Source of the DNA: Streptococcus ovuberis
GTDB lineage: Bacteria; Bacillota; Bacilli; Lactobacillales; Streptococcaceae
NCBI RefSeq assembly: GCF_012396585.1
Contig: NZ_JAAXPR010000009.1
Location: 18,356 to 82,355 of the forward strand
Length of the DNA: 64,000 nucleotides
Direction of reading: 5' to 3'
Below, piece after piece: positions 18,956 through 27,396 of this stretch. Numbering within the stretch: position 1 is the first letter of the stretch; every line of letters begins with the position of its first letter. The notes under the pieces were generated by a model. The model was not told the DNA's origin. It ran no database searches and saw only the letters and a list, made by a program, of their open reading frames with translations. Made by a program: the position numbers and the translations under genes.

Positions 18956-19612
18956 ATGGTGCAGCATTCTGTGTGGCATGAGCGGATCAAAGAACGGTTA
19001 CCAGATCATTATTTTGCCAGAATCAATGGCTTTCTAAAACAGGTTTATGAGACTGGAACCGTTTATCCGCCTAAAGATAAGGTTTTTGCAGCCCTACAGC
19101 ATACTTCTTTGGAGGCTGTTAAGGTGGTCATTTTAGGGCAGGACCCTTATCACGGTCCAGATCAAGCACAAGGTCTTTCTTTTTCAGTGCCGGACACCTT
19201 GCCAGCTCCGCCATCTTTGCAGAATATTTTAAAAGAGTTGAGTGAGGATATCGGTGTCAAAGAAACGCACGACCTGACACCTTGGGCAGATCAGGGAGTC
19301 CTCTTGCTCAATGCTTGTCTGACTGTTCCAGCTGGTCAGGCTAATGGACATGCTGGCTTGATTTGGGAGCCGTTTACCGACGCGGCGATTCAGGTAGTAA
19401 ACGATTTGGACCAGCCGGTTGTCTTCATCTTATGGGGATCCTATGCTCGAAAAAAGAAGGCCTTGATTACGAATCCTAAGCATCTGGTGCTGGAGTCGGC
19501 TCACCCTAGTCCTCTATCGGCCTACCGCGGTTTTTTTGGCAGTCGCCCTTTTTCAAGGACGAATGCATTTTTAATGGAAAATGGCAGAGCAGCCATTGAT
19601 TGGTTGAGGTAA
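18956..19612 (+). CDS. ung: Uracil-DNA glycosylase
   Basis: Removes uracil from DNA by base excision. 218 residues with all family 1 motifs: catalytic Asp and water-activating loop [26 protein letters not shown], and the DNA-intercalation loop [22 protein letters not shown] precedes the ATG. It is 17 bases after the GntR gene and is followed by mutX after 2 bases, a DNA-repair pair conserved in streptococci. Confidence 0.97.
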   Translation: MVQHSVWHERIKERLPDHYFARINGFLKQVYETGTVYPPKDKVFAALQHTSLEAVKVVILGQDPYHGPDQAQGLSFSVPDTLPAPPSLQNILKELSEDIGVKETHDLTPWADQGVLLLNACLTVPAGQANGHAGLIWEPFTDAAIQVVNDLDQPVVFILWGSYARKKKALITNPKHLVLESAHPSPLSAYRGFFGSRPFSRTNAFLMENGRAAIDWLR

Positions 19613-19614
19613 AA

Positions 19615-20088
19615 ATGGTAAAACTAGCAACGATTTGTTATGTGGATAATGGAGAAGCTTTTTTGATGCTCCATCGGAATAAAAAAGAAAAAGATGTCCA
19701 TGCCGGAAAATGGATTGGCGTGGGTGGAAAGTTTGAAGCAGGCGAAAGCCCTGAAGAATGTGCTAAGCGAGAAATTTTTGAAGAAACGGGACTGACAGCA
19801 ACTAAGTTGGCATTGAAGGGAGTGATTACCTTTCCTGAATTCACTCCGGAAAATGATTGGTATACCTATGTTTTTAAGGTTACTGAGTTTGAGGGGGAGT
19901 TGACAGTTGATTGTCCAGAAGGTGATTTAGAATGGGTCCCTTACGACCAGGTTTTGCTAAAACCGACCTGGGAAGGTGATTTGACATTCTTATCTTGGCT
20001 GTTAGAGGATAAGCCCTTCTTTTCAGCTAAGTTTTCCTATCAAAACAACCTTCTCAAAGGTCAGAGTGTTATTTTTTATGAGCATTAG
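19615..20088 (+). CDS. mutX: Nudix hydrolase, 8-oxo-dGTP diphosphatase type
   Basis: Sanitises oxidised nucleotides. The 157-residue protein has a complete Nudix box, GGKFEAGESPEECAKREIFEETG, with the catalytic REXXEE core. The start chosen is ATG 19615, two bases after the ung stop; an upstream in-frame TTG at 19600 lies inside ung. Similarity in length and neighbourhood to streptococcal MutX supports the name, though substrate specificity cannot be read from sequence. Confidence 0.88.
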   Translation: MVKLATICYVDNGEAFLMLHRNKKEKDVHAGKWIGVGGKFEAGESPEECAKREIFEETGLTATKLALKGVITFPEFTPENDWYTYVFKVTEFEGELTVDCPEGDLEWVPYDQVLLKPTWEGDLTFLSWLLEDKPFFSAKFSYQNNLLKGQSVIFYEH

Positions 20089-20105
20089 GCCAAAAGGAGA
20101 CCGAA

Positions 20106-20681
20106 ATGACGTATGCGATTATTGCTGGCTTTGATGGAATGACAGATCAAAAGGTTAGGCGGGTTTGGGAGGAGCTGGCCCAAGCTGGCATATCGGACTA
20201 TGCGACCCAAATCCCAGATCGCCAACCCCATCTGACGCTAGCAACTTATGGCGATATTGCTGAAATAGACCGGTTTTATGATGCCCTTCGGCAATTTGCT
20301 CAAGCTTCTGAGAGAGTTCCTATCCAGATTAGCAGTATAGGGTCCTTTTTCCAGTCTGGAACCCTTTATTGGGCACCTCGTCTGACTAAACAACTGGCAA
20401 CCTTCCACCATCAGTTGCATATGCATTTAGCAGCTTATGAGACAAGTGACCATCCATCGCTGTATCGCCCAGATGTTTGGTTCCCTCATATTACCTTAGC
20501 CAATTATCTTAACAAGGAGCAACTTAGCCAAGCTTTTTTGCATTGTCAAGGAAATCACTCGTCATTTGAAGGGGAGATTACCTCTCTGACGGTGCTAGCT
20601 TTTTCAGAAGGACATGCTCCTCAGCGCATGTTAGCTGTTTCTTTGGGAAGCTTGGCTCATAAAAGAAAGGGATTACGTTGA
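20106..20681 (+). CDS. 2'-5' RNA ligase-type 2H phosphoesterase
   Basis: 191-residue protein of the 2H phosphoesterase superfamily. The two HxT motifs are HLTLATYGD (near residue 42) and HITLANYL (near residue 129), which form the catalytic pair. Substrate unknown; relatives hydrolyse cyclic phosphates or 2'-5' bonds. AAAAGGAGA precedes the ATG. It overlaps rarD by 4 bases. Confidence 0.83.
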   Translation: MTYAIIAGFDGMTDQKVRRVWEELAQAGISDYATQIPDRQPHLTLATYGDIAEIDRFYDALRQFAQASERVPIQISSIGSFFQSGTLYWAPRLTKQLATFHHQLHMHLAAYETSDHPSLYRPDVWFPHITLANYLNKEQLSQAFLHCQGNHSSFEGEITSLTVLAFSEGHAPQRMLAVSLGSLAHKRKGLR

Positions 20682-21592
20682 ATCAGACACGCAAAGGCCT
20701 GTTATTGGTCCTCATTTGTTACTTGCTTTGGGGGATTTTGTCTCTTTATTGGAAGGCATTAGGAAGGATTGACTCTTTTACAGTCTTTTCGTATCGCATT
20801 GTTTTCACTGTTTTGACCATGCTGCTTTATATGGTACTAGCTGGTAAACAAAGAGATTATCGTAAGCAATGGCAAGGTTTACGGCAGGATAAAAACGGTT
20901 TGAGAAGGATGGTTCTGGCCAGTGTAACGATAGCTATCAACTGGGGAGTCTACATCCAAGCAGTGAGCCACGGTCAAGCAGCTCAAGCAAGTTTGGGGTA
21001 TTATATCATGCCCCTAGTATCCATTTGTCTATCTGTCATCGTTTTGAAAGAAAAGATTAGCTACTATGGGAAAATCGCCGTCCTGCTGGCTAGCTGTGGT
21101 GTAGCGCTCTTGCTTTTTCAATCAAGGCAATTGCCTATGGTTGCCTTGACTCTGGCAATCTCATTTGGATTTTATGGCCTGCTAAAGAAAGAAATAGAAG
21201 TCTCTAGCGACTTTGCGATGCTTTTTGAGGCCTCCTGTGTGTTAATCTTTAGTCTACCTTACTTACTCATCAAAGGGGATGTATTCTGGTCTCACAGTCC
21301 CTTAGAAATGGCCCTGATAGCCCTATCAGGAGCTGTAACGGCAATTCCTCTATTGCTTTTTGCAGAGGGCATCAAGCGTGCGCCATTAAATCTGGTTGGC
21401 TTTATCCAGTACGTCAACCCGACCATCCAATTACTTCTAGCTATTGGGTTATATGGTGAGGTGGTCAATGCCAAGGAATGGCCTGCCTTTCTGCTGATTT
21501 GGGGAGCGATTGGTGTTTTTGTCCTAGGACAACTAAAGGAGTTAAAGTCCGCTAAAATGGACCGTCAGTCCATAGAAATAGGGAGAAAGTGA
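20678..21592 (+). CDS. rarD: EamA-family transporter RarD-like
   Basis: Membrane permease of 304 residues with about ten hydrophobic helices in two EamA repeats. N-terminal GLLLVLICYLLWGILSLYWK and the C-terminal LNLVGFIQYVNPTIQLLLA are RarD signatures. It starts with TTG at 20678, overlapping the previous stop (TTGA), with AAAGGGA upstream. The substrate of RarD proteins is not established. Confidence 0.87.
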   Translation: MNQTRKGLLLVLICYLLWGILSLYWKALGRIDSFTVFSYRIVFTVLTMLLYMVLAGKQRDYRKQWQGLRQDKNGLRRMVLASVTIAINWGVYIQAVSHGQAAQASLGYYIMPLVSICLSVIVLKEKISYYGKIAVLLASCGVALLLFQSRQLPMVALTLAISFGFYGLLKKEIEVSSDFAMLFEASCVLIFSLPYLLIKGDVFWSHSPLEMALIALSGAVTAIPLLLFAEGIKRAPLNLVGFIQYVNPTIQLLLAIGLYGEVVNAKEWPAFLLIWGAIGVFVLGQLKELKSAKMDRQSIEIGRK

Positions 21593-21593
21593 T

Positions 21594-21947
21594 ATGTTGA
21601 GCATCCAAGATTTACAAGAGTACCTGGCAGGCCATTATAGCCAGCACGGACAAGAACAAGGGCTTTTTATGAAACTGGTTGAAGAAATGGGAGAAGTGGC
21701 GGAAATTCTTAATCAGCGTGCAGGCCGAAAAGCGAAAGAGCAGATAGATTTGGATAAAGAACTTGCGACGGAATTAGCGGATATGCTTCACTATATTGTC
21801 GCTATTGCAGCTATTAATGGCTTGGACCTTTCGCAAACCGTTCTAGAAAAAGACAAGCAAGCAGCGCTAAAATACAACCATGAGGTTGACTTGGAAGCAT
21901 TTTTAGAACGAAAAGAAAGGAAAAACCATGCCCGTCAGCAAACCTAA
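21594..21947 (+). CDS. MazG-like nucleotide pyrophosphohydrolase
   Basis: 117-residue all-alpha NTP pyrophosphatase fold. The metal-binding EExxE helix is visible as KLVEEMGEVAEIL, and the second acidic helix as ATELADMLHYIVAIA. These enzymes hydrolyse NTPs or dNTPs to monophosphates; exact substrate unknown. RBS GGGAGAAAG. It overlaps the following hydrolase gene by 20 bases. Confidence 0.82.
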   Translation: MLSIQDLQEYLAGHYSQHGQEQGLFMKLVEEMGEVAEILNQRAGRKAKEQIDLDKELATELADMLHYIVAIAAINGLDLSQTVLEKDKQAALKYNHEVDLEAFLERKERKNHARQQT

Positions 21948-22584
21948 AAGGAGAATTGGCAAGAGCGTTAAGTCTCCGAAAAAGAAGTACCGTCTGAAGC
22001 ATGCTCCCAAGACAAAGGTTAAACGTTACGGGCTGTTCGTTGGTCTTATGCTTTTTTTCCTGCTTGCCGTTCAGCAATGGCGTCTGAGAACAGAACAGGC
22101 AGCCTTTGAACGGGCTGATCGGTCTGCTTTTATTGAAATAGTTGGTACCACTGCCAAAGAGTTAGCAGATGCGCATGATCTCTACGCCTCTGTCATGGTG
22201 GCTCAGGCCATTTTAGAGAGCGATTGGGGGCAAAGTCAGCTGAGTAAAGAAGCCAACAATCTCTTTGGGATAAAGGGAGACTACTATGGGCAGTCCTACC
22301 AAATCGAAACAGCAGAGGACGATGGGACAGGTAAACTCTATACGATTGTGGCTAAATTCCGACGGTATCCTACCTATCATACCTCACTCAAGGACAATGC
22401 CGTACTTCTTAGCAAAGGCCTGATAGGAGCTCCTGATTTTTATGCAGGTGCCTGGCGGAGTAAGACCCAGTCTTATCGAGAGGCAACTGCTTATCTCCAA
22501 GGACGCTATGCCACCGATACGAGCTACGCCACTAAGCTCAATGAGCTCATTGAGCAATATGATTTAACGCGGTTTGATCACTAG
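21928..22584 (+). CDS. Membrane-anchored glucosaminidase (FlgJ/LytG-type peptidoglycan hydrolase)
   Basis: 218 residues. A basic N terminus (KRRIGKSVKSPKKKYR) precedes one membrane helix (GLFVGLMLFFLLAVQQW), so the enzyme domain faces the cell wall. The GH73 domain shows the catalytic Glu in AQAILESDWGQSQLS, then NNLFGIKGDYYG, and ends with the typical YATDTSYATKLNELIEQYDL. It would cleave N-acetylglucosaminyl bonds in peptidoglycan. Confidence 0.9.
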   Translation: MPVSKPKRRIGKSVKSPKKKYRLKHAPKTKVKRYGLFVGLMLFFLLAVQQWRLRTEQAAFERADRSAFIEIVGTTAKELADAHDLYASVMVAQAILESDWGQSQLSKEANNLFGIKGDYYGQSYQIETAEDDGTGKLYTIVAKFRRYPTYHTSLKDNAVLLSKGLIGAPDFYAGAWRSKTQSYREATAYLQGRYATDTSYATKLNELIEQYDLTRFDH

Positions 22585-22842
22585 TTTGTAACAGGACGGT
22601 ACTCTAAGTAATCAGGCTATATGCTTTATCCCCTACATTTTTTAAAAGTTCTCTGGAAAGCTTATTGACGGAAGCAGTGTCTATTACTGGAAAAACGAAG
22701 ATGCTTATGCATCTCAGTTATCCCCGTTTGGCTTGGCCGATTCCACAAGGTCTACTACTAACGCTGTCCTTGATTGGACTGCAAGGTTCAGGAGTACCGA
22801 ATAGCAAGAGGGCGTTTCAGACAAGCTTGTCTATTTCTATGC
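22585..22842 (+). other. Gap with a coding-like remnant
   Basis: One frame reads GSSVYYWKNEDAYASQL and SPFGLADSTRSTTNAVLD before a TAG near 22805. There is no start codon or RBS and no recognisable family. It may be the tail of a lost gene or chance. Confidence 0.3.
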
Positions 22843-22880
22843 AAAAAAATAAACGGCAACCACCGTTTATTTCTTTTTTT
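22843..22880. terminator. Bidirectional terminator between glucosaminidase and plsY
   Basis: Stem AAATAAACGG/CCGTTTATTT with a 6-base loop. It is followed by CTTTTTTTG on the plus strand and by T-rich sequence on the minus strand. The plus-side arm overlaps the plsY stop codon. Confidence 0.85.
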
Positions 22881-23502
22881 GTTTGGTCAGATTCAACCCC
22901 CAAGGGACGAGATTTTCAGTTTTGGTTCGGATCCGTTTTATATTATCGCGATGCCTAAAGATGACGATGCTTGCGACACTGATGACGATCGTGACGAGAA
23001 CCCAGTCGCCTTTGGGTAAGAGAAAGCCAAGCTGAGGAAATAGAAGTACCGTTATAATAGCTGCAATAGCAGCTACTATGCTTGACATGGAAATCATTGA
23101 TGTGAAGTAGAGCGTTGTGGCAAAAATAACAACTAGGAAGAGACAGTAGAGCGGGATGAACCCCATCAACATGCCGGCACTCGTCGCGACAGCCTTGCCA
23201 CCTCTAAATTGGGCAAAAATTGGGAACGTATGGCCGATAACAGCTAACAGACCAAAAACGAGCGGTGAAACCCCTGAGAGCCCAAAGAGACTAGGAAGAA
23301 GGGTGGCAATAGTCCCTTTTAAAAAATCGAACAGAAAAACAACAATACCTGCCTTTTTCCCCAGAATACGAAAGGTATTGGTTGTTCCGGTATTGCCTGA
23401 ACCATAATCACGCAAGTTTTTTTGGAAGAACACTTGTCCAATCCAGAGACCAGAAGGAATGGAGCCTAAAAGATAGGCTAAAATAAGAGCTATAATCATC
23501 AT
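22867..23502 (-). CDS. plsY: Glycerol-3-phosphate acyltransferase PlsY
   Basis: Transfers acyl groups from acyl-phosphate to glycerol-3-phosphate, the first step of phospholipid synthesis. 211 residues, five or more membrane helices. Conserved motifs [25 protein letters not shown] and [21 protein letters not shown] are all present. The gene lacks an RBS; its TATAAT box is 6 bases before the first ATG, so a leaderless mRNA is likely. It is divergent from parE, as in other streptococci. Confidence 0.96.
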   Translation of the reverse strand: MMIIALILAYLLGSIPSGLWIGQVFFQKNLRDYGSGNTGTTNTFRILGKKAGIVVFLFDFLKGTIATLLPSLFGLSGVSPLVFGLLAVIGHTFPIFAQFRGGKAVATSAGMLMGFIPLYCLFLVVIFATTLYFTSMISMSSIVAAIAAIITVLLFPQLGFLLPKGDWVLVTIVISVASIVIFRHRDNIKRIRTKTENLVPWGLNLTKQKKK

Positions 23503-23508
23503 AAGCTC

Positions 23509-23517
23509 ATTATAGCA
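23509..23517 (-). promoter_or_regulatory. plsY extended -10 promoter, leaderless arrangement
   Basis: TGCTATAAT on the minus strand with 6 bases (GAGCTT) before ATG. The expected transcription start is the A of the start codon. Confidence 0.7.
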
Positions 23518-23606
23518 TAGGTACTCGCTTAATCACTAGCGAAAACTTTTGCAAAATTTTTTAAAAACCTGTAATATAGTAGAGATGACAAGTTTGGAGG
23601 TCATAG

Positions 23607-25550
23607 ATGTCTAAGAAAGAGATTACGATTAATAATTACGGCGATGACGCCATTCAGGTGCTGGAAGGACTAGATGCAGTCAGAAAGCGGCCGGGCATGT
23701 ACATCGGCTCGACCGATGGTGTGGGGCTTCACCACCTGGTCTGGGAGATTGTGGACAATGCGGTCGACGAGGCCTTGTCAGGTTTTGGGGACAAGATCAG
23801 TGTGACCTTAAATACCGATGGCTCGGTGACAGTGGCAGACAGTGGGCGGGGCATGCCCGTTGGTCTTCACGCCATAGGGATTCCGACGGTTGAGGTTATC
23901 TTTACCGTTCTCCACGCAGGGGGCAAGTTCGGTCAGGGAGGCTACAAGACCTCTGGTGGTCTTCACGGGGTTGGCTCGTCTGTTGTCAATGCCCTCTCCA
24001 GCTGGTTAGAGGTGGAGATTACCCGTGAGGGGAGCGTCTATCGCCAGCGCTTTGAGGACGGGGGCAAGCCCGTGACCACGCTTGAAAAAGTCGGCACCGC
24101 TCCTAAGTCCAAGTCTGGTACGACCGTTCGTTTCCTGCCTGACCCACGGATTTTTTCCACGGTTGAGTTTAAGTATGGGACAATCGCAGAGCGCTTAAAA
24201 GAGTCTGCCTTTCTCCTCAAAAATGTCACCATGACCCTGCTGGATCAGCGGTCTGGAGAAGAAGCTAGCTTCCACTATGAAAATGGGGTGCAGGATTTTG
24301 TCGCCTATCTCAATGAAGATAAGGAAACCTTGACCCCCATTATCGCCTTTACAGGAGAGGAGCAGGAGTTTCAGGTGGACATCGCCATGCAGTACAACGA
24401 TGGCTTTTCTGACAATATCCTCTCCTTTGTCAACAATGTTCGCACCAAAGACGGCGGTACGCACGAGACAGGGTTTAAGACTGCCATTACCAAGAGCCTC
24501 AATGACTATGCGCGAAAAACAGGGCTTTTGAAAGAAAAGGACAAGAACTTAGAGGGGTCTGACTACCGTGAGGGCTTGTCAGCGGTCCTATCCATCCTTG
24601 TTCCCGAAGCCCATCTCCAGTTTGAAGGGCAGACCAAGGATAAGTTGGGCAGCCCCCTTGCTCGTCCTATTGTCGATAGCATTGTCAGCGAGAAATTGAC
24701 CTTTTTCCTCATGGAGAATGGCGAAACGGCCAGCAACCTCATCCGCAAGGCCATTCGTGCCAGAGATGCTAGAGAAGCAGCTAGAAAGGCGCGTGATGAT
24801 GCCAGAAGTGGCAAGAAAAACAAGAAAGACAAGGGGCTGCTATCTGGTAAGCTGACCCCAGCCCAGTCTAAAAACGCTCAGAAAAATGAGCTTTATCTGG
24901 TCGAGGGAGACTCAGCGGGCGGTTCTGCCAAGCAAGGCCGTGACCGCAAGTTTCAAGCGATTTTACCCCTACGAGGCAAGGTTATCAATACCGAAAAGTC
25001 CAAGATGAGCGACATCCTCAAAAACGAGGAAATCAACACCATGATTTATACGATTGGAGCTGGTGTTGGGGCGGATTTCAATATCGCTGACATCAACTAC
25101 GATAAGATTATTATCATGACCGATGCGGATACAGATGGTGCCCATATCCAAACCCTACTCTTAACCTTTTTCTACCGCTACATGCGTCCTCTGGTCGAGG
25201 CGGGGCATGTCTACATTGCGCTGCCGCCACTCTATAAGATGAGCAAAGGCAAAGGAAAAACCGAAAAAATCGCCTATGCTTGGACGGACGGTGAGCTGGA
25301 GGACTTGCGAAAAGAGTTTGGGAAAGGGGCTCTTCTCCAACGCTACAAGGGACTAGGAGAAATGAATGCCGACCAGCTCTGGGAGACTACCATGAACCCT
25401 GAGACCCGCACCCTCATTCAGGTCACCATTGATGACCTAGCGCGTGCCGAGCGCCGCGTCTCCACCCTCATGGGCGATAAGGTCGAACCACGACGTAAAT
25501 GGATTGAGGAGAATGTGCGATTTAGCTTGGAAGAGAATGGAGTGTTTTAG
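23607..25550 (+). CDS. parE: DNA topoisomerase IV subunit B
   Basis: ATPase subunit of topoisomerase IV, which decatenates chromosomes. 647 residues. GHKL ATPase motifs: IVDNAVDEALSG, DSGRGMPVG, GGLHGVGSSVVNALS. TOPRIM motifs: LVEGDSAGGSAKQGRDRK and DADTDGAHIQTLLL. RBS TTGGAGG precedes ATG 23607. parC lies 1.85 kb downstream; the usual near-adjacency of the two genes is broken by three genes including a Fic protein. Confidence 0.98.
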   Translation: MSKKEITINNYGDDAIQVLEGLDAVRKRPGMYIGSTDGVGLHHLVWEIVDNAVDEALSGFGDKISVTLNTDGSVTVADSGRGMPVGLHAIGIPTVEVIFTVLHAGGKFGQGGYKTSGGLHGVGSSVVNALSSWLEVEITREGSVYRQRFEDGGKPVTTLEKVGTAPKSKSGTTVRFLPDPRIFSTVEFKYGTIAERLKESAFLLKNVTMTLLDQRSGEEASFHYENGVQDFVAYLNEDKETLTPIIAFTGEEQEFQVDIAMQYNDGFSDNILSFVNNVRTKDGGTHETGFKTAITKSLNDYARKTGLLKEKDKNLEGSDYREGLSAVLSILVPEAHLQFEGQTKDKLGSPLARPIVDSIVSEKLTFFLMENGETASNLIRKAIRARDAREAARKARDDARSGKKNKKDKGLLSGKLTPAQSKNAQKNELYLVEGDSAGGSAKQGRDRKFQAILPLRGKVINTEKSKMSDILKNEEINTMIYTIGAGVGADFNIADINYDKIIIMTDADTDGAHIQTLLLTFFYRYMRPLVEAGHVYIALPPLYKMSKGKGKTEKIAYAWTDGELEDLRKEFGKGALLQRYKGLGEMNADQLWETTMNPETRTLIQVTIDDLARAERRVSTLMGDKVEPRRKWIEENVRFSLEENGVF

Positions 25551-25560
25551 GAGAGGAGAT

Positions 25561-25668
25561 ATGGGGAGAAAATGGTATGATGACATTTATACCTCAACCC
25601 TATTTGTTATTCTGAGTTTAGAAGAATCTCGGATTCTTTCGAACCTTGACGAGTTGAAAAAATCTTAA
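25561..25668 (+). CDS. Possible 35-residue protein after parE
   Basis: ATG 25561 follows a strong RBS (AGGAGAGGAG), ten bases after the parE stop. It opens MGRKWYDDIYTSTLF... ending in DELKKS. The frame is short and I do not recognise it. The strong RBS is the only support beyond the open frame. Confidence 0.4.
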   Translation: MGRKWYDDIYTSTLFVILSLEESRILSNLDELKKS

Positions 25669-25695
25669 GTTAATTAAATAGTGTATGGAGGCTTT

Positions 25696-26298
25696 ATGGT
25701 CCTAGAAAACAAACTCGGTCTGACCAATAGTGCGGACTTGGCTCGTCAGGAGGAATTGCTCAGCAAGCAGGCCGCCAAAAACCTTTTTGATAGTGGCCAA
25801 CTGTTTAAGATTGAAGTTGGCACTTTTGAGGGCTTGTCTGCCATCCACAAGGCACTCTTTTCGGACCTCTACGACTTCCCTGGAAAGATCCGTGATGTCA
25901 ACATTGCAAAAGATAACTTCCAGTTTGCTCCTCGGATATTTCTTGAGCAGTCCTTGGCCTATATTGACAAACTCCCTCATCAGACTTTCGACGAGATTGT
26001 GGACAAGTACGCCGACATGAATGTTGCCCATCCTTTTCGTGAGGGCCATGGCAGAGCGATGAGGTTGTGGCTGGACTGTCTGCTACGAGTTAGTCTGGGA
26101 CAGGTTGTTGATTGGAATAGAATTGATAAGGACGAGTATTTCAATGCCATGGTCAGAAGTCATGTCTCAACTAGTGAGCTTAAATATCTCTTGCTCAAGG
26201 CTCTGACAGACGATTTAAGCCAACAAACCTTTTTCAAAGGTCTAGACACTTCCTACTACTATGAAGGCTACACCTTGTTTAAGACAGAAGACTTATAG
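25696..26298 (+). CDS. Fic-domain AMP-transferase, class III, with C-terminal inhibitory motif
   Basis: 200 residues. The active-site motif is HPFREGHGR at 112-120, with catalytic His112 and metal-binding Glu116; position 118 is His where the consensus HPFxxGNGR has Asn. The C terminus carries SYYYEG (Ser186, Glu190, Gly191), which fits the inhibitory motif (S/T)xxxE(G/N) of class III Fic proteins such as Neisseria meningitidis Fic. Family members transfer AMP from ATP to protein hydroxyls, and FicT-type enzymes AMPylate GyrB and ParE. The start is ATG 25696 behind GGAGG. Location between parE and parC suggests topoisomerase as target; that is inference. Confidence 0.9.
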   Translation: MVLENKLGLTNSADLARQEELLSKQAAKNLFDSGQLFKIEVGTFEGLSAIHKALFSDLYDFPGKIRDVNIAKDNFQFAPRIFLEQSLAYIDKLPHQTFDEIVDKYADMNVAHPFREGHGRAMRLWLDCLLRVSLGQVVDWNRIDKDEYFNAMVRSHVSTSELKYLLLKALTDDLSQQTFFKGLDTSYYYEGYTLFKTEDL

Positions 26299-26308
26299 GA
26301 GAAACCTC

Positions 26309-26710
26309 ATGAAAGCAAAACTATCAAAAACAGAAGCTCTCCAGCAGTTGCAAAATCGCTACAAAAAGGCAGAAGAGTTGCTCAAAGATGATGCTAAAAT
26401 GGAACCTTTTTTGGAGAAATTGGAGAAGAAACTCAAGAGGATTCCTTTTGTCAGTCAGGAAATCAAATCGATTCCGATTTTGATTAGCATGGTAAGAAGT
26501 TACTGGAAAGGTGATTACAAGGCTGTGCCGACCAAGTCGATTATTGCTATCATCAGTGCTTTGATTTACTTCCTATCACCGCTTGATGTCGTGCCGGACT
26601 TCATTCCTTTCTTGGGGCAAATGGATGATGCTCTCGTTATCGCCACCGTCTGGAAACAAGTCCATAAGGACATTGAGAAGTACAGGGAGTGGAAGAGGGG
26701 GAGAAAGTAG
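26309..26710 (+). CDS. YkvA family (DUF1232) membrane protein
   Basis: 133 residues. The C-terminal half holds the DUF1232 core: a hydrophobic helix SIIAIISALIYFLSPLDVVPDFIPFLGQMDDA, whose sequence YFLSPLDVVPDFIP is the family hallmark. The N-terminal half is charged and helical. Function of the family is unknown. RBS AGGAGAAA; the start is 10 bases after the Fic stop, so cotranscription is likely. Confidence 0.85.
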   Translation: MKAKLSKTEALQQLQNRYKKAEELLKDDAKMEPFLEKLEKKLKRIPFVSQEIKSIPILISMVRSYWKGDYKAVPTKSIIAIISALIYFLSPLDVVPDFIPFLGQMDDALVIATVWKQVHKDIEKYREWKRGRK

Positions 26711-27339
26711 TGGCTGAAGATTTGCTGAAACAAATTCTTCAAGAATTACAGAAAACAGATTGGTTAGGCTATGTTGTTGAACTGTTTGCAGCTATAATCC
26801 CTATACTATATATTTTACTGACATCTAAAAAAGATAAGAATGAGCTAGACAATCGTCAGAAAGAATTAGAAGAACGTTTAGATACACTAGCAAAAATTCA
26901 GATAAATTTAGTAGCTGTACAAGAAAAGACAGAGCAGAATTTAAGGGAGTTGACTTTTCTTGCCGAGGAATCACGACGCAATACACTTATTTCATTACAC
27001 CAGTCGTATCAATTATTTTTTATATGCTTAGATAAATTTAATGATGATTATCGGTTAATTGAAAAAGCGGTGCTATTTAAGTCGGCCAGTGATGAAGAGC
27101 TGCAAGATTTAATTTTGGGATTTTTTGAAGATATTCCAGAATATGAAATCAATAATCTTGAGATTAGTGACATTCCTCCTTTATGTTACGATGAATTTTA
27201 CCATTTCATTCGTACACTTAATGGTATAGGTTATAAAAATTTGGAACATTTTGGACAAAAAATGTGTAAGAAATTTATAAATCATGAATTTCCCAAATTG
27301 GCAATCGCGTATGAAGAATTGACAAGGGTTATAAAGTAA
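26710..27339 (+). CDS. Hypothetical membrane protein with coiled coil
   Basis: 209 residues starting at GTG 26710, overlapping the previous stop by one base, with GGGGGAGAAA upstream. One membrane helix (GYVVELFAAIIPILYILL, near residue 20) is followed by a charged coiled-coil stretch (KNELDNRQKELEERLDTL) and a mostly helical, acidic C-terminal domain. I do not recognise the family. Base composition is clearly more AT-rich than parE and parC on either side, which suggests later acquisition. Confidence 0.7.
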   Translation: MAEDLLKQILQELQKTDWLGYVVELFAAIIPILYILLTSKKDKNELDNRQKELEERLDTLAKIQINLVAVQEKTEQNLRELTFLAEESRRNTLISLHQSYQLFFICLDKFNDDYRLIEKAVLFKSASDEELQDLILGFFEDIPEYEINNLEISDIPPLCYDEFYHFIRTLNGIGYKNLEHFGQKMCKKFINHEFPKLAIAYEELTRVIK

Positions 27340-27396
27340 TACCAGCTCTGCCATTTCCCAAAAACTAAAAAGAAATTTAAAAGATAGGAACTTCCT

